From Leptasterias polaris (lineage: Eukaryota > Echinodermata > Asteroidea > Forcipulatida > Asteriidae): a stretch of 64,000 bases of DNA. Position 1 is the first letter of the stretch; every line of letters starts with the position of its first letter. Made by a program: the position numbers and the translations under genes. The stretch covers positions 1,302,001-1,366,000 of the forward strand of contig JAZGTN010000163.1 in the NCBI GenBank assembly GCA_037783415.1, written 5' to 3'. This document shows, in pieces, positions 10,136-21,480 of the stretch. Below the pieces are notes generated by a model. The model had not been told where the DNA came from and made no database searches. It saw nothing but the letters and a program-made list of their open reading frames with translations.

Positions 10136-11634
10136 CTTTTTATTTCAAATATCAATTTATAAACCACAAGGGAAAGTTACGAGGTAAATTTGTAAATAAC
10201 TTTAGGTTAAACGAAGACAAAATGACTAGAGTGGAACTAGCTTTAACAATTTACTTAGACAAACCAGGAATTAAGAAAACATATTTGTAAGAAGTGAAAA
10301 TGCGGATACAATCAAGTAATACTGTTTTGGGAGAAGTGTTGGCTCTTAGAAGAGCCGGTGTGGTCTCGACATTTGGAACAGAATACTATGATTGCCTTCA
10401 GGAAAAATCAAAAAAGGAATTTCGTATTTATAAAGATGACATGATTTCAGATTGAAAACTCTCTCGGATATCTGAATGTGAAACATGAAAATCTTTTGTT
10501 ATTCCAGTGAAGATTTATTTTATCGCAAAAATTATTAAATAAAACAAAAATTGGTGCAGAGACCTCAAGTCAGCTGAGCCGTAGTGCCTTATAAACGACT
10601 CAACCTTTTAAAAAATATTATTGTCCACTGCCGCCCGGTCGTTGTACACTTGATGACGGCCCAGAAGTGGGACATATGCCAAACAGGCTAGCTAGTCCGG
10701 CAGCCAAAGGGGTGAACCATGTTTTGTTGGATATAATGTTTTTTTGCAGATTCCACACAAGAAGGTCATACTGTTTAAGAATCTGAGTGATGACCCCTCC
10801 TCAGGGTTGGGCAAATTTTTATATCGATTATTTAATGTTTTTATCGATATTTATCAATACCTATGGTGTAAACACAAACAATACAAGCTTGTAACCCCCA
10901 AAATGGCATTAAAAACATACAATCAGCTTGCCAAGAAGTAGTATATTTAAAAAAAAAAAAAAAAAATGAGCGAAAGAGGGTGTAAGGTGCTGAAGGGGCG
11001 TGGCTAGTGGGAGGAGGCGGTAACTGTATTCAAACACACTTGATATTAGAAAACTAAGTACATTTATTTATGATAGAGTTTTTTGTAATAAATCTTTGAA
11101 AGAGATTTGTACATTATTGTATTTAAGGATGATGGATGATGGGTGGGGTACGATCCATCAAGGGGCGTGGCCAAGGTATAGTATTCTTCAAATCCAACCT
11201 GCGTATTTGTACGACTAAAGAAACCCTGAAGTACAAATATGTACATGTACCCTCTTCTACATTGCATTTTGGGAGAAAGTGGACGGAGGGGGAGTCCAGC
11301 CCCAAGAGCTGAAAAGCCTCTTCATTCTCGACAAATCCTATAATGTTGAACCTATCTAATAATGACCTACATTTTGGTGCTATTCCATCCAGTGACGCTG
11401 TATCTGTTGACCTGTTGTTATTTGAAAATTGTATTTGTGACATTTCAAATCCTTATGTGTTTTGTAATTCATATGAATTATTTGAGGGAGAATGATGATC
11501 AATGTTGTTTGAAAGCAATGAACACGCAGATCGTAAAAGTATCACATCGTATGAAACCAGAAGTAAAACAAAACTCCAAAACACCTCTCGTGTTCACAAC
11601 AACCTAAAACCGGGCAATAGGTTATATCACGGGT
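10136..11634. other. Intron 2 of gene 1, left part
   Basis: No exon is recognised. There is a poly-A run at about 10950-10966. The rest is unremarkable. Confidence 0.45.
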
Positions 11635-12855
11635 AATCAACAAATTCTTGCCTACAATTCAGAGCGACCACAGACTTTCAGAAATATTTTGGGATCCACC
11701 TTTCTTTGAAGACAACAAAGGATAAACGCCTTGTGACTCCTAGTTTCTTTTATTTCCCATACACTTGTTGCAACCCCACATCTTTTAAAATTGTACAGAG
11801 ATTTACCCGAATCTTTTAATCGACCCACATGCAACAAATGAGGAAGCGTACAAAGGATCTGAAAATCCCCACCTCCCCCCCACCCCCATCACTACTGACC
11901 CGCACAGTCAAAAGGGTCACGGAATTTCTGTTTAACTATTTCCCCACCACTTCCCTGCAGTGTTGTAGTCGAGTCACCTGTGTCGAGTCCGAGTCTCAAG
12001 TCACTTGGGTCGAGTCCGAGTCCGAGTCCCGAGTCACTTGGTCCAAGTCCGAGTCCGAGTCACGAGTCACTTGGTCCGAGTCCGAGTCCGAGTCACGAGT
12101 CACTTGTTTAAATATTGATTGCAAACCAAATGTCGTAAAATAAGAATTGGAAATGACAAAATAAAACACGTTTATTTTAAACAAAGTTCTGTTAAAGTTT
12201 TTGTTAAAGTTTCACAGCCATCACAGTGCAATATGCAGGCTGTGTTTTACAGGTACCAGACATGCCATTTCCCTGGTAATATGCATCAAGCACAAACAGT
12301 GGCTATGGTGTCAACGTTGACAGAATACCAGCATAATACTGGTGTCGTGCATCCCAGTGTTATTATGCGTATTGAACATACACGCGCTGTACGTATGTAG
12401 ATGGCCATCTACACAATAATCACGAACACTATTACTTGCAACACCATACGACAGTGTACTTATTTATTGTGCTAGACGTTAACTCCATGTGCACTCCGAG
12501 AATGACGATCGGATCATCGGAATTGTTTTTAATATTTAAAAAATGTATTGTTTGTGAAAATACGTGACTCGAGTCACGAGTCCTCGGGGACAAGTCCGAG
12601 TCATGATAGTCGAGTCCGAGTCCGAGTCTTTTGCAGACATGACTCGAGTCAAGTCAGAGTCACCGAAATTGTGACTCGAGACGGACTCGAGTCCGAGTCC
12701 TGGACTCGAGTCATACAACACTGCTTCCCTGTTATAAAATAACACAAGTGGAGATAGCCCAGCACAGTTAACATAAATTGAATTTGTTTTGTCACAAAAA
12801 CAATTTTCAAATTACAAGTAAACAGATACAGTGTCAACATTATTTTATTATCTTT
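11635..12855. repeat. Dispersed repeat R2, copy 2 (interrupted)
   Basis: Homologous to 600-1090 on both sides of an inserted element (11635-11957 and 12724-12855). The break falls within accacttccctg/ttataaaat, which is continuous in copy 1. Confidence 0.85.
11958..12723. mobile_element. 766-bp hAT-type MITE with 8-bp TSD
   Basis: The ends are inverted repeats starting cagtgttgta, flanked by the exact octamer cttccctg at 11950-11957 and 12724-12731. The uninterrupted octamer at 943-950 is the empty site. An 8-bp duplication and CAG-starting termini are the signature of hAT transposons. Both subterminal regions carry arrays of gtccgagt/gactcgagt: about 11970-12110 on the left, and a shorter inverted set at about 12565-12715 on the right. 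The centre is unique and has no transposase, so it is non-autonomous. Small open frames inside come from the GAGTCC repeats. Confidence 0.93.
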
Positions 12856-14309
12856 AGCATCTCCGTTGCTTCTTTGGCTGACTGTGTCCCTGTAGCTCCG
12901 TTTGTTTTGCTTGCCGTTTAAGTTGTTGCGAAAACTAAAACCCTACATCCTCTCCGGTCTGGAGGATGGAAGTTTCAGATTATCAGGTTATGTATGGCCT
13001 ATTCTTTGAGGCTCTGCATCAGACAAGTTGCTTGAATCATGGGGGTAGTTATATTAACATCTGAGAAGACATTCTTCTGTTCATGTCCGTCGCTTTGATT
13101 CAGACAAGAAAAAATCAAAATCATACAAAACCAGGTGCAGTTAATCAGACAAAAACTGAAGAATCTGCTCTGCTTGATGTACTTTATCATCATCGATGCA
13201 AATTTCAATGCCCACAGTAAGGATACAATTGTGTCCTGATTCATGTGATGGAAATGTAATTTACTAAAACTCCTTTCTAAGTCCTAATAATACACGGCAG
13301 GTATCAATGTGATAGCATGATTTATAATAATACAATTATTTCATTTGTCACCTTAGACCAGGTTTCTGATAATTTATGTAAGCGGTCTTTATAAATCCAA
13401 ACTTATTGCAAATAATGCTGACATTGACAATCTGTGGCTATGTAAATAAGTCACAATACTTGTTAATTATATGAATGTAATGCTACATCTTTGGAAGTTC
13501 GTGTTAAAATGTAGCTGCTAAACAATATTTACCCTTATGCCCTAACAATCGAATGTTCAGCGAGACAGCTATTATCATGTGGCTAATAATTCTCTCCACG
13601 TGTCCTGTTGTTTACATCAGCGTGTACCCAGACTTATCAAATATTTCACACATTGCACCAGAATGGTACCAGTCTGATAACTGTCAAGCTACTGCAGGCT
13701 CTTTCTACAACATTATTTGGAAATATTTTCTTCTTTAAAAATATGTTTTTAAACATAATAATTTGGAAAGTATAAACAATGTTTTATTACACATGTTTTT
13801 GTGTACTATTTAAAAAGATGTAAATAATATGTTTTGTACTTGCAATATTTCAATTAACTTTAAAGTTACATAAAAAGCAAACAGCGCCACCAACAGTTAG
13901 CCTGATATCATGACTATTCTGGATTATAAAATTGGAGGAATATTCCGCCTATATCTCGAATTGCCCAAACTTCACAGGGTGTCATCATGCAGATTCTGTT
14001 TGTACAAGGTCTACTGAACATAAATCAGTCAAAACCTGTTATAATTATATCCTCCGCTGCAAGGTTCAGGTAAAAAGTGTCTTTTGGCTGCCGGACTAAG
14101 CCGACTCTTTCCAGGGTTGGGGCTGCAGGGCTGACCTGTATGTAAATTGCTTGTGTGAATCTTGACCATTCAGGTTGGAATTTGGATCAAGCAAAAGTGT
14201 TGGTTTACTTCACAGGTAGGAAGGATCACTTTGGTACTGCTTCTATTGCTTGGTAGAAATCCAAAGGTCCATAAAATGTTTGTTTATCTTATGGGGTCGT
14301 CTGAGAATA
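12856..14309. other. Intron 2 of gene 1, right part
   Basis: AT-rich and without a supported exon or RNA gene. Nothing recognisable was found. Confidence 0.45.
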
Positions 14310-14778
14310 ACACTGGAAACGTTTGGTAATCATCAAAGACCAGTATTGTCCTTTGGTGTACGTGTATCCCAACATATGCATAAAATAAGAAACCTGTGAC
14401 AATTTGGGCTCAGTTGGTCATTGAAGTTGCAAGAAAATGATGAAAGAAAAAACACCCTTGTTGTACCAATTTATGTTAAAATTTGGGCTCAATTGGTCAT
14501 CACATTTGCAAGAAAATAATGAAAGAAAAAACACCCTTGTTGCACAAATTTATGTGCTGTCAGATGCCCGAAAAAGGCTTCAGGCCTGAAGTCTTTTTAG
14601 ATTTAAATATTTTAGTGAGAAATTAGCTCTTTCTCAAAAACTACGTTACTTCAGAGGGAGTTGTTTCTCACAATGTTTTATACTATCGACAGCTCTCCGT
14701 TGCATGCTCGTTACCAAGTAAATTTTTATGCTATAATATATATTTTGTGTAATTAGCAAACGTGTCAAGTGCCTTTAA
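14310..14778. mobile_element. M1-type TTAA MITE beside a splice donor
   Basis: Starts near actggaaacgtttggtaatc and ends aattagcaaacgtgtcaagtg-cctttaa, an inverted repeat, with TTAA at 14775-14778. The middle contains a partial internal duplication (gatgaaagaaaaaacaccct occurs twice). Its right end lies only about seven bases into the intron that follows exon b. Confidence 0.8.
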
Positions 14779-14784
14779 TCTTAC

Positions 14785-15019
14785 CTAAATTCAGCACTGT
14801 AATATTTTCAAGAACTAGGAAAGTTCTATTTTGGCAGGTGAGGATATTGGCCGGTGTCATCACTAAAACGTTGAATGCATGTCTTGCAAGTTCTATATCT
14901 GTGATGTTGGGTTGCTCAAATGACATGATCAGGTCACTTATCACATAACTGCCTGGACGGAAGGCTATCACTTCAATAACTGGAACCCAGGTTGAACAAT
15001 CTAAAAACTGTCGCACAAG
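14785..15019 (-). CDS. Adhesion-GPCR gene 1, exon b: SEA domain, second half
   Basis: A 235-bp exon from acceptor cccttctag to donor gtaaga, phase 0 in and phase 1 out. It encodes LVRQFLDCSTW, then VIAFRPGSYVISDLIM, the C-terminal half of a SEA domain ('f..gSv.v...l.f'), followed by a linker with sequons NIT and NRT and the end VLENITVLNL. The last base makes a Gly codon with exon c. The preceding intron runs 12 kb to exon a. Confidence 0.88.
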
Positions 15020-15055
15020 CTAGAAGGGAATAACAAAAAAACTCAGTATTAACTA

Positions 15056-15447
15056 TTATCTACACTGTACACACCGACCGACATCCGCAATTACAATGCT
15101 CTTCCCAGCGATATGAACAATCTTGAGTGGATATGGTTGCAAAATCAAACTCCACCAGAATAACCTTTGGTTCTTGGTTTTAAATTCTTTCCGTTGGTCA
15201 TTGTGCAAATGACAAAGGATTTCGTCCAAGCTATTAAGAATTTCAGAGTTAGCAAGCTGAACTGCTAAAAATTCAAGTTCAGATGTTTTTGTCTCAAAGT
15301 CTTCATTGCTTGAATTGTTATCGTCAAGTGTTGATTCAATGACAGCTACCCCCACTGGTTGGCTAGATTGATCACGCTCATACTTCTTGAACATGTTAAC
15401 ATCACAAACTCCTTGGTTCTTTCTTCGGTCTGGGGTACTGATTACGT

Positions 15448-15457
<10 letters not shown>
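15056..15457 (-). pseudogene. Gmr1-like Ty3/Gypsy pol fragment (INT end, RT start, RNase H end)
   Basis: A single open frame of 133 codons. Its start, VISTPDRRK...VCDVNMFKKY, is the C-terminal end of a Ty3/Gypsy integrase. The middle, LANSEILNSLDEIL, fits the lead-in to reverse transcriptase. The end, WSLILQPYPLKIVHIAGKS, is the end of RNase H. The RT catalytic region is missing, apparently by an in-frame deletion. Integrase lying upstream of RT is the reverse of the usual Gypsy order and is known for the Gmr1-like group of deuterostomes. It abuts the tail of the LINE at 15448. Confidence 0.7.
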
Positions 15458-15482
<25 letters not shown>

Positions 15483-16104
15483 TATTGTTTTAAGTGCACC
15501 ACATACAATTATCTCAGCACACTGTACATTTGTTTAAAATAGTACCAGAAAAATACATGTTAAAAGGTTACAAAGAATTAAAGTAAACAACGACTTCCAT
15601 AAAAAGATTGAAACAAATGAGTCTTCACCAATGACTTAAAAGATTCATAGCTACGGGCTGCACGAATGTGTGGTGGAAGATCATTCCATAAATTGGGAGC
15701 AACAACAGAGAATGCACGATTACCATAATACTTAGTCGTTAATGAATTTACAGGTGGTGGCTCCAGACGAATCTCGCTACTCTGCCTTGTTGATCTCTGT
15801 GGAACACGGAGACCAACCAGGGGTCGATTTCACAAAGCACTAAGATTCATCTTTAGATGAGTTATCAGTAATACGGTTACCATAGTGATTTGTATTGTGA
15901 CATCACTCTTTGTTGAGCAACTGCGATGGATTTGGAATTACGATCAATCTTAAAGGGACACACCGGCTTCGTTGGGCTATTTTGGCTACAAAATAGACTG
16001 AAACATGACTCCAAAGGTCTTCCAGAAATGGAGAAGAACGGTTCCTAAAAGAAACCATCAATTTTGGTCGTTTTTGAGCATTTTTCAAAAAACGAAGGTC
16101 ACAT

Positions 16105-16140
16105 GGGTTATCCGAACCACTTTTTTGGTTCGGATAACCC
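16105..16140. other. Perfect 15-bp stem hairpin
   Basis: gggttatccgaacca and its exact complement are separated by six bases (cttttt). It lies inside the TTAA element and could form a stable cruciform or RNA hairpin. Confidence 0.85.
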
Positions 16141-16979
16141 TCGTGATCTTCGGAGTTAGTTTTACTTCCAGCCGTATAAAAATTAATTACTGCACCGAAT
16201 TCAACTCTGTTTTTTAACAAAAATTCAGGAGTATTTGACACACAAAAATACTTATTCAAATTATGGATACAAGTTGTAAATAATACAAAAAGGTCGAACG
16301 TAAATTTTTATTTCAGAGAGACCGAGCAACGGTAGCGAGTCTTACAGTGCACAGCGTGGGGACTACACACGTAACACAGGGGCAGTCGTGTCTCTTTCGA
16401 GCAGAGTATCTCGGCCGTGCTATGCGCGACGTAAACCCACTAGCCAGGAGATAGCTGTAGGCCCTACCTGGAAGCTCACGAACATGTGGGAGGGGTGGGG
16501 AGCCAGACCACCAACTACGTTGCTATTGCGGGTTTGCTAGTCGGTACACATCGCTAATCGCATCCGTTGTTTCAAAATTACAACTTTTCAATGTTCTGTG
16601 TACGTTCCCTGACCCGATTTGTACCGAATTTCTTGGTAATTGAATAAGATTCATGTCAATACATAGAAAAACCACTTTTATATTGACGTTTATACAATTA
16701 GGTTAAACAAAATTTGTGACAAACAATTCCAAAAAATGAGCCCCCCCCAAAAAACCCAAAACGGAGCCCCTGATCTGACGTGACGAAAAAGAAGTTAAAA
16801 ATTAAAAGGTGGACAAAAAAACTCAATCGAAATTTTTATTGCATTCTCGACACACAAAATTACAACAAAATCATTTCGTTTCCTCAAAATATTATTAAAT
16901 TCTATGAAAATATAATTTTGTGTCACAAAATATTATTTTTTATTTTGTGAACGCAGTGTGTTTTTCTAGGTAACGAAAT

Positions 16980-17345
16980 ATAAGATTATTTCTAGAAAAT
17001 ACGTTCTCGTTCCCTTTAACACGCTTTCTTTCCCCCGAACTACAATTAAGTTCCCAAGAAATACGCTTTCGTTCCCTGAAGATACGCATTCGTTTCCTCG
17101 AAATATGATTTTGTTCGCAAGAAATATACTTTCCTTCCATAAAATATGCTTTCTTTCCTTCAAAAAGAAGATTTCATACCCTAAAAAAAGCTTTCTAATC
17201 CTCAAAATACGACTTTGAATTTTATGCCCGAAATATACTTTTGTTCACCCAAAATATGCTTTCGTTCTCTCGCAATGAGATTTTGTTCCCCAGATCCCTC
17301 AAGAAAGCTTCTGTTCCCTCAAGATAGCTTTCGTTCCCCTGAACT
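16980..17345. repeat. Degenerate ~20-bp tandem repeat
   Basis: Some 15 irregular units of the type gaaatacgctttcgttccct. The same motif occurs in short arrays at 37060-37160 (unit A) and 57875-57980 (unit B). Confidence 0.7.
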
Positions 17346-17379
17346 GGAGTCCAATCACACCAATTTGTTACATTCCTTT

Positions 17380-17560
17380 GTGAGGGGCGACTTTGAGAGG
17401 GGACGAGTTTGTATGTGAGGGGGCGACTTTGAGAGGGGACGAGTTTGTATTTTAGTGGGCGACTTTGGGAGGAGACGAGTTTGTATGTGAGGGGCGACTT
17501 TGAGAGGGGACGAGTTTGTATGTGAGGGGGCGACTTTGTAGTTGGTGACTTTGTAATTGG
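17380..17560. repeat. ~36-bp G-rich tandem repeat
   Basis: Four to five units of gaggggcgactttgagaggg followed by gacgagtttgtatgt, decaying to the right into gcgagttt-type fragments. The strand has clear G over C skew. Confidence 0.8.
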
Positions 17561-18254
17561 CGAGTTTGCTGTGGGGCGAGTTGACTGGTTTCCGTGTCCG
17601 TTGTTTTACACACTTTCAGATTGATAACTTGGACTGGATCCACAGTGCCTTGTAGTAGAACACATAGACTACATAAACAGAGCACCAGTCTACTCGCAAT
17701 ATTGCACAACATGTATTCCGTAAATTTGACACTTACAACGGCTGGTAAAGCGTATACGGTGACCTTTGACCGCTTTTGTTTGTTTCGGTCATTTCTCGTT
17801 AATTACGTTATATTTTTGTATATATTTTTTTAAAAACCATCTAGAAATAATTGTCTTTGATTCTACATGACTAAATTACGTAAACAGGTAACCGGTGTGT
17901 CCCTTTAACTCTTTGTGAAATCGAGCCCAGGTCAGTGAGGTAGATCGGCGCAGTGACATTCTCAATTATTTTATAAGTTATGGCAAGGATTTTGAATCGA
18001 ATCCGCTGTTCGACTGGCAACCAATGAAGGTCCCGAAGCACAGGAGTTATACTCTCCCGAACTATATGGTTCCAGTTATCAGTCGGGCAGCGGAATTCTG
18101 AATGAGTTGTAATTTCTTCAAATGATTTGAATGAAGCCCAAAAAGCAGACTATTACAATAGTCCAATCTGGAGGTTACGAAAGCATGAACAACTTTCTCA
18201 GCTGAAGATTTATCCAGAATTCTTCGAACCTTCCCAATCTTCCATAAGGCAAAT

Positions 18255-19147
18255 TGTTATGAGACTCTAATGCGTGTACATGTAATTAGGTGTATACAAC
18301 GCACGCTGTCAATCATTCTCTGTGTGTAAGTCCGTTGACCGTAGTGGGCGGCGCTAATCCGTTGTGATGATCGTCCGTTGACCCTAGTGGGCGGCGCTAA
18401 TCCGTTGAGAAGGATCTAGAATGATCTAGGAGGTTAGTTTTAGTACTTTCCAGAAAAATCACAAATCCTTTATATACGGGCTGGGGATAAATCTTCGACA
18501 GGACACAAATACTCAGACTGGTGGAAGTACGATTTCTGTGATTGTTTTTCAACTCGTTGGAGGAGCTTGTGATAGAGTTCGCCATTTGACCGAGTGCAGT
18601 TAAAGAGCTTAATTAGATTCCGGAAAAGACATTTTCGAACGTAATCTACAGTTCGGTATTTTGGGGTCTTCTTCCCCATATTTTGTGGCGGGTGTCAGAT
18701 TGTGTACCCGTTGTTGCTTCGTCTTCTTCTGGACCTTTTGTCGGAGTGAGTTTACCCCGTGATTGACAGCTCATCGTCACATCGGCAAAGAACTGAATTA
18801 TCGCCCCTGGAGTTGATCGTTTTAGAGCCAGGGTATGTGATCCTCGCTGTATCTTCTGTTGCTGTGATCCTCGCCTGTATTTCATCCAGGTTGACGTATT
18901 AGCCCGTAAGATACTTATTTTGTATAAGAATCATTGTAATGTACACTTGTTTCATGCAATCATTGTACGTTTGTTAAACCAAATCGGTAACTGAAGTGGT
19001 TGATAGTTTTATCATTAAATCACTTTGATTCTGTGTTCTTTACATCAGTGTCACCTTGTTTGATTTCTTTGTTGCATCTGAGAAAATTCAGGCTTTTTGA
19101 GTGATTTATATTCACGGATAGTTTGGAGTTTTTTTTGAATCGTAACA
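18255..19147 (+). mobile_element. 5' LTR of a Gmr1-like retrotransposon
   Basis: It begins tgttatgagac and ends gaatcgtaaca, so the tips TGTTA/TAACA are inverted, the normal LTR form. A primer-binding site follows after three bases. Near its start it holds a direct repeat, tagtgggcggcgctaatccg, at about 18340 and 18380. A 111-bp inverted piece of the same LTR start lies at 25470-25580. Confidence 0.82.
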
Positions 19148-19150
19148 AAT

Positions 19151-19168
19151 TGGGGGCCTGTCCGGGAA
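19151..19168 (+). promoter_or_regulatory. Primer-binding site, tRNA-Pro type
   Basis: tgggggcctgtccgggaa lies just after the LTR. It resembles the PBS complementary to the 3' end of tRNA-Pro, known from several LTR retroelements, with a two-base difference in the centre. Confidence 0.65.
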
Positions 19169-19261
19169 ATCGAACAAAAATAAGCCGTGCTATATTTCTG
19201 TGTACAAGTGTCAAACAAGGTTGCACTTTTAATCGTTGATAGTCTGTAGCGTTGTATAAAA

Positions 19262-20574
19262 ATGGTTAGTGAGTTTGATGCACAAGCTTTCGTTGATTCT
19301 GATGAAGACTTGTCAATCGATAAGTTGCAACAGTTAACAAAAGACGAGTTGCACGGAGTTGCCAAACACGTTCATGTAGAAATGTTTAGAAGTGCCAAAA
19401 AGGCAAAACTAGTAAACGTTCTAGCGGGAAGACTGGACTTAGAGTTGTTTCAGTCTCCGTAAACTTTTGATCGAGGAATTGAGCTTGCAAAAATTTAGCT
19501 TGAAAAGGAAAGGCTCAGACTTGAGTTCGAGGCTCAGAGAGAAAAAGATAAAGAAAGAGAAAGGGAAAGAGAACTACGAAAACTTGAACTCGAAGAAAAA
19601 GAAAAGGAACGAAAATTTGAACTGCGTAAGCTTGAACTATTGGGTTCAAAGAAAGGCAAGGAGAGAACTCCAATTGACTTTGATCAAGCGAAAAACGTGA
19701 GGTTGGTGCCAAAATTCAACGAACATGATGTTGATACGTATTTTCTGTCATTTGAGAAGATTGCCAAAAATCTTAGTTTGGCCTGAGAAATATTGGTCTT
19801 TGCTCCTGCAGAGCACTTTGGTGGGTAAGGCTCAGAAAGTCTATGCCACACTGTCAGAGGACCAATGTAGTGAATATTCTACGGTTAAGGCATCCATTTT
19901 AAATGCGTATGAGTTGGTTCCTGAGGGATAGACAGAAATTTCGAAAACTGACTAGATCGAATGGCCAGACCTTTGTTTAATTCGCTAGACAGAAGGAAAT
20001 CGTTTTTGATCGATGGTATCAGTCTCTCAAATTTTAGAAACATTTTGAGGAGTTAATAAAAGAAGTTGTCCTCATGGAAGAATTCAAAAACAGTGTCCCT
20101 CTGAGTATCAAAACCCATTTGGAAGAACACAAGAACACCAAATTAAAGAAAGCTGCAGTGGTAGCTGATGATTATGAGTTAACTCATAAAATGAGTATGG
20201 GCAAAACTAATTTCCCGTCAAAGGGTTTTTACAAAAACACTGATAAGGGCAAGTCAGGTTCCGAGGCGCAGTCTAGCACTGAAAGTCCGTATTCATCGGA
20301 TAGAAAGCCTTCATCACCGAGTGGAGCCAAGGACGACCAGAAGAAGTCTTTTCCTCCGTGTGATTACTGCCATAAGAAGGGTCACACGAAAGCGAGATGT
20401 TTCAAGTTCATCGCTGACGAGCGAGGGCGGTCTGAAAGGACTGTCGCTTTTGTCCGTAAGGACACTCTACTTCGTAGGAAGTCCGGTGAGGCCGATGGCA
20501 ACCGTGTTTCTTCTTCGAAGATATCTGATGAAATCAACAAAGTTGTGGTGATGTGTCGTGTGTGTCTGATGTAG
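19262..20574 (+). pseudogene. Gag of the LTR element, frame-shifted
   Basis: Three successive frames carry pieces of one Gag. An N-terminal 66-codon piece (MVSEFDAQAFVDSDED) is followed by a long E/K/R-rich coiled-coil tract. Then comes a conserved helical block (KYWSLLLQS, GKAQKVYATLSEDQCSEY, ILNAYELVPE) with stops, and finally a C-terminal part ending in a zinc knuckle CDYCHKKGHTKARC (C-x2-C-x4-H-x4-C) at about 20370-20410. A second, inverted copy of the middle block lies at 21480-21965 without the Leu-rich-region stop. Confidence 0.8.
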
Positions 20575-20953
20575 CCGACAGTCCAGTAGTTATCCTAAGG
20601 GATACAGGCGCGTCACAGTCACTAATGCTGGAGGATGTGTTGTCATTGTCTCCAGACAGTTCGCTAAATGCGAAAATGTTGATTCAAGGTATTGGGGGTA
20701 TTTGGGTTTTGGGGGTAATTTTATGCGTGCCCCGTTGCATAGGGTAAATTTGAAATGTGATTTGTTCACTGGCCCTGTGGATGTTGGAGTTGCTCCTAGT
20801 CTACCGATGAAAGGTGTCGGATTTTTGCTAGGTAATGACGTTGCGGGAGGTAGAGTGTCGGATCCCCTATTGTCTCTGGTGAACCTGTGGAGGAGCCAGA
20901 AATTCATGCTTTGGAGGAAGAGTTTCCAGGAATCTTCCCCGAATGTGCAGTGA
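20553..20953 (+). pseudogene. Aspartic protease of the LTR element, broken
   Basis: The active-site triad lies in ILRDTGASQSLM. After a frameshift the partner flap region continues with KGVGFLLGNDVAGG, typical of the end of a retropepsin. It overlaps the end of Gag and leads into the integrase frame. Confidence 0.7.
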
Positions 20954-21480
20954 CGAGATCTCAGATGAAACAGACGGAAAAGGAGGTAGCAGAGTCAGTG
21001 CCTATTGAGGAGGACTCTGGTGTTTGGCTGGCTAAAACCTTTTTCAGTGATTTAGAAGAAAAGGAGGGAGTGTCTCAAGATGCTAAGTTTAGCCGATCCT
21101 CGCTGATAGAGCAGCAAAAAGCGGACCCAGATTTGAGGAATCTCACCCAGACAGCGTGTTCTGAGGACGAGGCTCAAGGGGTTCCGGAATGCTACTATGT
21201 CAAGTCTGGCGTGTTAATGAGGAAATGGAGACCTACCCAGAGACCAGCTGATGAAGAATGGTGTATTGTTCATCAAATTGTTGTTCCTCCATGTTACCAT
21301 GATGAGGTTTTGAGAGTTGCGGGTCATCTTGGTATCAGAAAGACTCAAGCTAGAGTCATGGCTCATTTTTATTGGCCTAAGCTACATCAAGATGTGGTGG
21401 AATTCTGCAAGACGTGCCATACGTGTCAGATGGTGGGAAAGCCACAGCCATCAATCAAGCATACCAATTCCTGCATTTGA
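20887..21480 (+). pseudogene. Integrase N-terminal region, truncated
   Basis: A 197-codon open frame. After a linker (VTRSQMKQTEKE), YYVKSGVLMRKW introduces the HHCC zinc-binding domain: two His (GHLGIRKT, AHFYW) and C-x2-C in CKTCHTCQMVGKPQ. No RT lies between protease and integrase. That fits the Gmr1 order (protease, integrase, RT), which also explains the fragment at 15056-15457. The frame ends at an inverted junction with a second gag piece before the DDE core. Confidence 0.78.

Larger units (their letters stand above)
15954..17904. mobile_element. 1.95-kb TTAA element (Kolobok/T2-like)
   Basis: TTAA at 15950-15953 and 17905-17908 flanks inverted ends agggacacaccgg and ccggtgtgtccct. 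The extended end TTAAAGGGA fits the TTAAAGGRR signature of the T2/Kolobok group. No transposase frame is seen. The interior is AT-rich and holds a 15-bp stem hairpin, an array of about 20-bp units and a 36-bp tandem repeat. Confidence 0.8.
15821..17927. mobile_element. MITE with ggtcgatttcacaaag ends (split by a nested element)
   Basis: Left end gggtcgatttcacaaag and right end ctttgtgaaatcgagcc are inverted repeats. The LINE target reads accaaccaggtcag when restored, which gives a 3- to 4-bp duplication (CAG or CCAG). Without the nested insert the element is about 155 bp, close in size to its palindromic relative at 27618-27776, which has the same ends. The superfamily is not settled; PIF/Harbinger-like is possible. 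Confidence 0.8.
15448..18254 (-). mobile_element. CR1/L2-like LINE, 5'-truncated, with nested insertions
   Basis: On the minus strand, 18254-17931 encodes the RT thumb (LDYCNSLLFG, LQLIQNSAARLITG, LHWLPVEQRIRFKIL) with a stop and frameshifts. The frame resumes at about 15815 with the typical C-terminus GNRAFSVVAPNLWNDLPP and KTHLFQSFYG. The 3' end is an (attg)n tail at 15448-15482. A 2.1-kb insertion splits it at 15821-17927, and an LTR starts immediately at 18255, which truncates its 5' side. Confidence 0.85.

Noticed and set aside
11829..12745. Several ESESRVT and DSDSD-type open frames
   Set aside because: They are translations of gagtcc arrays within the hAT MITE.
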